A stretch of 64,000 nt of DNA from Allium sativum (Eukaryota; Streptophyta; Magnoliopsida; Asparagales; Amaryllidaceae), in contig CM060925.1 in assembly GCA_030737875.1 (NCBI GenBank), positions 479,135,514-479,199,513 on the forward strand, written 5' to 3'. This document shows positions 57,161 through 64,000 of this stretch, piece by piece. Each line of letters opens with the position of its first letter. Within the stretch, counting starts at the first letter, position 1. The notes under the pieces were generated by a model. That model worked only from the letters and a program-made list of their open reading frames with translations. It was not told the DNA's origin and ran no database searches. Both the position numbers and the translations under genes were made by a program.

Positions 57161-59157
57161 CTGAAGTTAAAATACTGTTAATTTCAACAATGTTAAAAAA
57201 AGGCATATCAATCACCTAGTATTAATTGCAGTTTCAACTACATTGGATTGAGGGCATGCGGTATAACCATACTTGGAACATTGAAATAATAATGTAACTG
57301 TCAACTGGGTATACAGTTCCCCATTGTGAATGTGTTACATGGTACTCTAAAAACCAAATCTGCGTAAAACTACAATGTATAGTAAAAAGGAAGAAAATAG
57401 CTTACCCAGTTCTCACAAATTATGATGCCTTTTTAAATAGATAAATGCTAAGCATAAGCTTTCTGAGAATACTGTAAACTGACAATATATGCACAATGAG
57501 TCTTTCAGCCATAAATATGGCTATCTACCTGACAAAATATACAGTTGACCATTGAAATTAATGTTTGACTTTCTGTATAACAATTTTCTGAATTAAGTAG
57601 TATACCATAAAATACATAGGAAAAACACCAAATAAACGTAAAGTTTCTGACACTCTATGAGCTCAACTGTTGAGTGTACATTGCAGTAGTAATATATTAT
57701 ACATGAAAATAAATGTGAGTTTCTAAAAAAATTGTAAATACAAATACCTGTAAATTTGTTTATTACAAAAAAGAAGGAAAAAACTATACATTCGTAAAAA
57801 ATGCGAAATGTAAATTGCAAGGTTCGAAGGTAAAAATGTGCATATTCTAGAATAATAAATTGAAATCAAGCTTGAACTTAAAATTAATTTAAAGCCTATC
57901 TCTAATAGTTTTTCAATACTGCATCAATTATTAATTATGATTTGGCGGGCTTTCCTTTATTTCAATTTTGCAAAGTTAAATTTAATTAAGCTACATTTCG
58001 TCATTAATCTAAAATGCATGTGTTGATGATATAAAAATAAATCAATTTTGGCAATGAAATCTTGCAATGACAAAAGAATTGAAGCAACAGAAAAATATAT
58101 TCTTTGTTAAATCACTTTCGTAACCATTAGCACTAAAGATTCTGTGCGCTTGTGCATTACAAAAACTTGATGGCCATAAGAGAATGGTAGTTGTTGACAT
58201 TTTAAATTATATATTGTAGAAAAGCTATTTATTTTAATATATGAAATAAAGAATGGTAGTCGTTGACATTTGGTTTTATAATGGAACAAAAATTAAAAAA
58301 AAAAAAACTAATTGACATGTTCAGTTTTAGCAATAAAAACACTTACATCCATCAAAGCATTTACTAATATATGAAATAAAGAATATCTCTTATATTAATA
58401 TATGAAATAAAGAATTTCTCTTATATCTATGAAATAAAGAATTTCTGTTTATCTTATATGTTTGAGCGAATGACTACAAAAGTTGGTATAATTCTAAAAA
58501 AAGTTACTGGCTTCTTTTTTAAATACAGGTGAACAATAGAAAAAGATTGGTACCCAATAAAACTTTTAATCAAGCAAAGGTTCTACCAACATGCAACAAC
58601 ACAATAAGTCTTTACACCAAAGCATGTGATACTTTATTTGGCATTAATTCTAAAAAATGTAGTGTTAAAACCTTATGAAACAATTTCATTGGAGATATAA
58701 TGTGATCTTTATAAATAAATGTCATTATAAATAATAGAACACTAAACTTTAATAATAGCATTCAAATTTGCATGATTGTCCTTTTGCATAGTAAAAAAAA
58801 AAACATGTGCTAATTGTTCGGATAAATTGATCATGTAATTATGACAATAGAATATAGGACTGGTTAAATATTTGAATTGAGTAATAAAAAGAGTGATCAA
58901 ATACAAATAAATGTGGCATGTTTTTCAAATAAGTTTACAAAATATTCATAGAAAATCTTAATGTGGATCCCCAGTTTTGTACTTCATTTTTATGAAATTA
59001 CGCGCATAACGTCAACCGGCCTAACATAATGCTTATAAAAAAAGTGTTTAATATGTATGGCAAACTAATTATGATTTTCATATAAGAAGAATTCACGAAA
59101 ACAGGCATTTCTGATCCTAATACATTTAATGATTTTGTGATGGTCCCCATACACAAT

Positions 59158-59199
<42 letters not shown>

Positions 59200-59288
59200 A
59201 AGCTATTTTGTCTACCACCTACTTTTGCTTGTTAATAACTCAATTCATAAAGAAACCTCATCAAGTTTAATTACCTTATAACATGGAT

Positions 59289-59525
59289 TCATCCATTTAC
59301 TTGACCGCTTAAATAAAAACTCCTGTTGCCAAATTTCTTAGGGCAGCAAGAACATTGACGATTTCCTAGTTGCATTTTCAAACCCAGACCTAACGAACCC
59401 AAATCTTCTGTTGGAAAAAAGGCACAATGTTCTGATTGGATGACACCATAGCCAAAAATAACAACTCTTCCACATGACTCAACAGACATATTCATAAGTA
59501 GCAACTTCGCCACCCCTATAACCAA
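59289..59525 (-). pseudogene. Possible exon fragment, unidentified
   Basis: A minus-strand frame of 78 codons with GVAKLLLMNMSVESCG and SEHCAFFPTEDLGSLG, less AT-biased than its flanks. A GTAAAT donor-like site follows near its 3' end. No domain recognised. It lies between the 37-A run and the TRIM, so it may be part of captured or host sequence. Confidence 0.25.
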
Positions 59526-59638
59526 ATTCAGTTTCAGGATCTATAATTCAAGTTTTCAGCACTTATACAACTCAAATGCCTCAGATGTTAATAAGTGGGC
59601 TTTATTTATGTACAAATATGTTGTTCTGTTGCCATATA

Positions 59639-59942
59639 TGAAAGAATTTAGATCAGGGAGAAGAGAGAGATGAAACAGTAAACAATCAAAAGGCTACATT
59701 TTTATTAATATGAATTGATTCGCTATTACAATGCTAATCCCTATATTTATAGGGTCAATTATTCTCTAGAATATTCCTAGCACATTCTTTATTCTGGAGC
59801 ATATTCCATGGCATATCTCTTGGCATATTCTCTAACACCAAATATAAGATAATGTATTTATTTGTCCTTATCTCAACATTAACTCATTCGTAATATCTTT
59901 CCTTAATATCTCAACATAATATCTTTCCTTAATATCTCAACA
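59639..59942 (-). repeat. 3' LTR of the TRIM-like element (304 bp)
   Basis: Minus strand TGTTGAGATATTAAGG...TTCTTTCA. A duplicated AATATCTTTCCTTAATATCTCAACA segment is at its plus-strand right end. TATA-like TATAAATA lies on the minus strand near 59752. Confidence 0.93.
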
Positions 59943-59957
59943 CCCCCCCCCCCCCTC
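59943..59957 (-). other. Polypurine tract of the TRIM-like element
   Basis: The minus strand reads CTTGAGGGGGGGGG with an uninterrupted run of G directly before the 3' LTR. It is unusual in being almost pure G. Confidence 0.75.
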
Positions 59958-59974
59958 AAGATGGAGCATGCGAA

Positions 59975-60046
59975 TCACAAATTCCCATCTTGGATTGCAT
60001 CTTGGATTGCATCACGAACAAAATGACAGTCAGCTTCAAACTTCCA
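59975..60046 (-). pseudogene. Remnant of Copia RNase H C-terminus
   Basis: The minus frame reads WKFEADCHFVRDAIQDAIQDG and ends in TGA. DCHFVRD matches the conserved DCHFVRE/IRE block near the end of Ty1/Copia RNase H (after TKHIEV). A 12-bp unit encoding AIQD is duplicated. This ties the TRIM-like element to Copia. Confidence 0.6.
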
Positions 60047-60075
60047 TACGCCATCAGCAACTCTTCACTTTTAAC

Positions 60076-60363
60076 AAATGGTTTTTAAAGTGGACCAACC
60101 ACTCAATAATGGTTTTTAAAGTGGACCAACCACTCAATAATGGTTTTTAAAGTGGGCCACACTCAATAATGGTTTTTAAAGTGGACCACACTCAATAATG
60201 GTTTTTAAAGTGGACCAACCACTCAATGGTTTTTAAAGTGGACCACACTCAATATACAGTCAATAATGGTTTTTAAAGTGGACCACACTCAATAATGGTT
60301 TTTAAAGTGGACCAACCACTAGAAATAATGGTTTTTAAAGTGGACCAACCACTAGAATATATT
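60076..60363. repeat. Tandem repeat in TRIM-like interior (nine units)
   Basis: Units of 28-38 bp share TGGTTTTTAAAGTGGACCA, in two forms ending CCAACCACTCAATAA or CCACACTCAATAA. The last two units carry CTAGAA instead of CTCAAT. Confidence 0.9.
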
Positions 60364-60653
60364 GGTTTTATGGAAGATGACTGGCAGTTATTACAGTAGA
60401 TCCATTAGCAGGGCAAAAGAATATATCAGTTGAGGGGGATGAATAGCCATAACAAATGCCAAACGAAAATCACAAGATCAATGTGCCAAGGAGCAGCAAA
60501 CAGAATCAAATTAACCAAGTTCATAGCCTTCAGGGATGAGCAAATACGAAAAAAAATGTAGCACAGCAAAACTCATCATAGATAGCCACAACAGTGAACC
60601 CTCTTTTTTTTTTTTTAATAATTATATACATATCTCTTTCCTCCCTTTAACCT

Positions 60654-60665
60654 GCTCTGATACCA
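60654..60665 (-). other. Primer-binding site of the TRIM-like element
   Basis: The minus strand reads TGGTATCAGAGC directly adjoining the LTR, with no spacer. Initiator Met-tRNA type. Confidence 0.9.
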
Positions 60666-60969
60666 TGAAAGAATTTAGATCAGAGAGAAGAGAGAGATGA
60701 AACAGTAAACAATCAAAAGGCTACATTTTTATTAATATGAATTGATTCGCTATTACAATGCTAATCCCTATATTTATAGGGTCAATTATTCTCTAGAATA
60801 TTCCTAGCACATTCTTTATTCTGGAGCATATTCCATGGCATATCTCTTGGCATGTTCTCTAACACCAAATATAAGATAATGTATTTATTTGTCCTTATCT
60901 CAACATTAACTCATTCTTAATATCTTTCCTTAATATCTCAACATAATATCTTTCCTTAATATCTCAACA
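60666..60969 (-). repeat. 5' LTR of the TRIM-like element (304 bp)
   Basis: Same length as the left LTR. The three differences I see are A/G in GATCAGAGAG versus GATCAGGGAG, G/A in GGCATGTTC, and T/G in CATTCTTAAT. Confidence 0.93.
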
Positions 60970-60974
60970 ATATA

Positions 60975-63300
60975 TCTTGGTTGACATTTAGTGCAAACCT
61001 ATGTTTCACACACGATTGTTGGATAATGCCAACAAAATAATTAAGCTATGAGATTGTTTTGTAAACCATGCATATAATAACAAATATGAAATTAGAACAT
61101 GTTCCTTATTTTCAAAATACCCAAAATCTTTCCTAAAAACATGATTTACAGAGCACTCTGTCATTATTTCTAGCGAAAACATGTAATCTATATTGCAAAT
61201 ATGCATAGTTAAACTACATATATTCAAACTTCTAACTACTGATTTTTTAAAATACATCCAGTGTGCACTACAGATATTTATTAAATATTTACAGCATGGA
61301 CTACAACATATTTACACTGTAGACTGTGCAATTTTTTTCTTCAAAAAATGATCATAGAGAATTTTCGTGAAACATGTTTTTAGATAGGCGCAGAAGAAAA
61401 CCAAAGATTTCCCTTTGTTATTAATCCATTATTTCCATGATACATTAGAATAATTATGACACTCTTTGCTCACTTCAAATATTAACCGATCGTAGTATGA
61501 ACGTAAATATTAAACTTGTAAGTGTACTTAACATAAGATATGGGTGGGTCAGGAAAAAGGGAGAAAATCTCCAACGTAACATATATGTGAGTCTATATTT
61601 GGAAGATAAAAACATAAACGATGAAATCTAGCAAATTTAAATGAGCAGAGCCAACAAATCAGGTTCAAGTAATATACCTATCCCCCAAAGGGTTATATTC
61701 CAAAACCGGACCAAGTGAAAAAATTGGCATTGAAGCGTACTGGAAAATCAAATGTACAGAAGTAAATATTTGTTTTTATGTCTAAGTTGGTGATTTATAA
61801 GAGAACCTCTTGCATTCAAGGTTTCCACTTAACGATGGATTGGATTATTTCTTGATATTAATAACCAAATTGTAATTTTAAACTTTAGCTTGAAGCATTA
61901 TAGTAAAACCCAAGTATGTAGAAATAAAAAACATCATATATGCATAGCTACCATTTATTGCAAATGGACAATCGAACATAAAAGGAAAAGTCAATCAAAA
62001 ATGATAAACTATATGTTAGCATGCTATAAAATAAGAACTTTATATGATAAAAATTATTTAGTAGGAAAGTGGGATAAAATATACTTAATTCAACACCATC
62101 AACATGCCTTGTTATTTTCAGTATATGGCATAATTAAAGACAGAATCAATAAAAAATAAATGTTTACTTGTCTTGGTGTTACATCAATAACATAATGTAA
62201 TCCTAAACTTCTTATGCATTCGATATCTTCCAAAGATATCATATAAAAGGGATCTTATATAAAACACATCATAATTATCCAAATATAAATATTAAGAACG
62301 TCTCCCTTACAGTTCTTCGATGTAGTATCCAATATGTAGTGTCTCCATCTCTGTTACTTGTCACAATGGTTGACCCATGATAATTTCTACATTAAAAAAA
62401 ATGTATCATAATGAGAAAACTAGGAGTAAAAATTTGAATTCTTGGAAGCTTTTTAGTACCAAGATTAGACAAATCAATACACAACATCCATTAACTAAGT
62501 AGCATAGACGATCAAATGCGTACAACTCAAGCAATGAGAATGAAGAGCATAATCATTCGAAATTTATAGTATTCATATGTTTTGGGAGATATCATATAAG
62601 GAAAATGAAATCTATACCTAAGTGAACCGATTTTCCAATAAAAATGAAAGCAATAGTAAAAAAGAACTAAAAAACAACGTACTTTTCCACTTTGTTCTAG
62701 ACTATTTTCCTTGGAATGTAAATCAACTATCTATACATGGAAAAAAAATTATTATCCTACCCATTGAGTTATAACATATTTGTAGCGCTGTAAAAATAGC
62801 AAATAACATAAGATATATGATCCTTTGATGGTTAGGAAAATAATATGTTGTGGTTTATATCGGAGCCACATTAGTATACGCATGCAAGTTAGGTGTTTAT
62901 CAAATGAAAATATAACAGTGAAGTAGATTTACTGAATTAAGAATTATGATGATTAGAAAAATATTTTACAGTACACAGTAGACTTCAGTTTAAGTATTGA
63001 CTATAATTGGTTTACTGTACAATAAAATTACAGTACAATATAAATAAAATTATACTCACAAAACAAATTATGAAATGAAGTTTTTCTGAAATAAAGTATA
63101 AAACAAAAATGGAGCAATTCATAGTAAATTTAGTTATCAACCAATTCAAAACTGAATGTTTCTATGTAGTAATCTCAGTAGTACTGTTAAAAATATATTT
63201 GCAAGGGAACATAAATATGAAGAGTGTTTGCAATGCAGTAATTTATTATTACTTTTTAGTTTTTTTATTACATTATGAATTAAGCTTTTAAAATTCAATC
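60975..63300. other. AT-rich non-coding stretch, nothing recognised
   Basis: No open frame longer than about 90 codons and no recognisable domain, repeat ends or RNA gene. It may be an intron or intergenic sequence. Confidence 0.5.
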
Positions 63301-63334
63301 CAAGCAAACAATAGTTTACTATAACAGGAAAATA

Positions 63335-63480
63335 ATTACAAGGACAAAATTAAAGGCTTTTTTATCCATAAGGACAGCCTACTTAAATTTTACTCAAAAG
63401 GGCAGTACACTCCTTTTCTTGTCTCACGTGCCCTATAACGCGTAATCCGCTAAATATTTAACCCCTAAAGTACGTGCGAT
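63335..63480. mobile_element. Possible DNA-transposon end (uncertain)
   Basis: ATTACAAGGACAAAATTAAAG and AAAAGGGCAGTACAC resemble the ends of some Mutator-like elements in plants, with a CACGTG and CGCG-rich stretch following. No partner end is visible, so this is only a suggestion. Confidence 0.2.
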
Positions 63481-63780
63481 ATTTCCTTATTTCATGCACT
63501 ATTTTTCGTCGAAGAAAATTTCGATCTCACCGCCATTGATCATGATTCTTATTCCTTCAGATTTTCGAATCAAATTTTTATATTTGATCGCATAAATCCC
63601 AAGAGATCTGAAATTCTAAATTCACGCACAATTCTCAGACGGAAAATTGATCTCTCATCAACCAGACAGGAAAATCAAAATCACATTACGTTTACTGCTG
63701 ATTTTCTCCATTCATTTTGAATTTATCATATGATTCTTTCACTGTTTGCGATAGGTTTTTAGTGTTTCTATTGGTAATTC

Positions 63781-63806
63781 ATGGATTCTACTTGTGCTAC
63801 AAGCAG
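63781..63806 (+). CDS. Possible first coding exon, unidentified
   Basis: ATG at 63781 encodes MDSTCATSR, followed by AG and a GTATTATTTT donor-like site at 63807. Upstream, 63480-63780 looks like a 5' UTR (C/T-rich, AGATCTGAAATTC-type sequence, no long repeats). The downstream exons would be outside the window. The product is unknown, and the call rests on context only. Confidence 0.25.
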
Positions 63807-64000
63807 GTATTATTTTTTACTTTTTTCAGATTTTCAATTTTTTTTTCGTTATTTTTATTCTAGTTTTTCCTTTTTTTAAGGTTGTAATTTGTTTCTGAAT
63901 GCATTACTGAATTAAATCTGTTTTAGATTAAAACTTGTTTTGTGTTCATTAGTATAAAAGTTACTATGATTGTTTGAAATGTATTAAAAAAATTAACTAT

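Larger units (their letters stand above)
55801..59633. other. AT-rich interior, possibly CACTA interior with captured gene pieces
   Basis: 55860-56130 is pyrimidine-rich and resembles plant 5' UTR sequence (AAACCCTAATCTCCGATCTTC). The rest is AT-rich. Short repeats of TATGAAATAAAGAAT lie at 58238-58445, and GAATGGTAGTTGTTGACAT occurs twice near 58185 and 58252. A 37-A run lies at 59160-59196. Two possible exon-like frames on the minus strand are listed separately. Confidence 0.4.
59639..60969 (-). mobile_element. TRIM-like non-autonomous Copia derivative (1.33 kb)
   Basis: Two 304-bp LTRs (59639-59942 and 60666-60969) differ at three sites by eye. ATATA target duplication (59634-59638 and 60970-60974), minus-strand PBS at 60654-60665, and a G-run polypurine tract next to the left LTR. 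The interior is only 723 bp: nine tandem repeats and a small remnant of Copia pol. It must be mobilised by an autonomous relative. The roughly 1 percent LTR difference indicates a recent insertion. Confidence 0.93.

Noticed and set aside
58640..58665. TGTAGTG at about 58657 as the missing right end of the CACTA element
   Set aside because: The preceding bases (AAAAAA) do not match the expected TTTTCC, and the flanking trinucleotides (GCA versus TTA) do not agree.
60076..60363. Regular repeats that might suggest a CRISPR-like array
   Set aside because: Units are contiguous with no unique spacers, lie inside a retroelement, and the genome is plant.

Overview
This is a plant nuclear window, most likely a eudicot repeat-rich region. 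The evidence is Tekay/Del-like Ty3/Gypsy chromoviruses with LTRs of 2.4-3 kb, Met-tRNA primer sites, Ty1/Copia LTRs, an L1-type LINE, MITEs inside TA microsatellites, a CACTA terminus and a small TRIM-like element. I found no host gene I could name, and no rRNA, tRNA or CRISPR locus. Nearly every recognisable coding sequence belongs to a mobile element, and all are broken by stops, frameshifts or deletions.

Layout. 1-5674: element A, minus strand, with a 2.4-kb 5' LTR, PBS, gag and decayed pol, inserted into element B. 5675-8745: pol of element B on the plus strand. 11081-22148: element C, complete from LTR to LTR, inserted into B with a CCAAT target duplication. The left junction was later tandemly duplicated (8702-11036). 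22149-24632: the rest of B and most of its 3' LTR, fused to a 5'-truncated LTR of element D. 24625-36628: element D, whose 3' LTR is split by solo LTR E (31378-34369, TCTGC target duplication). 36629-38092: a diverged pol fragment, F. 38227-40853: two Copia-type LTRs, the second on the minus strand with a PBS-like site and a protease-region fragment. 41.0-42.4 kb: TA microsatellites holding three MITE-like elements. 42.4-49.2 kb: a degenerate LINE. 50329-55744: three LTRs opened one inside the next, the last carrying long palindromic minisatellites, then interrupted by a CACTA terminus at 55745. 59639-60969: a young minus-strand TRIM-like Copia derivative. The last 3 kb is AT-rich, with a possible gene start at 63781.

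The most interesting signal is not a protein. The long Gypsy LTRs here, from several families and both strands, share a layout: a TATA box, then about 150-225 bp later a strong 5' splice-site match (GTAAGT or GTGAGT), then roughly 1.3-3.4 kb later a CTGAC-like branch site, usually a pyrimidine tract, and AG. This looks like a conserved intron in the LTR leader. In the plus-strand families that interval holds 1-3 copies of an approximately 85-bp module that folds into two stacked stems, with paired compensatory changes between copies. I read all of this by eye; alignment, covariation statistics and RNA-seq junctions would decide it.
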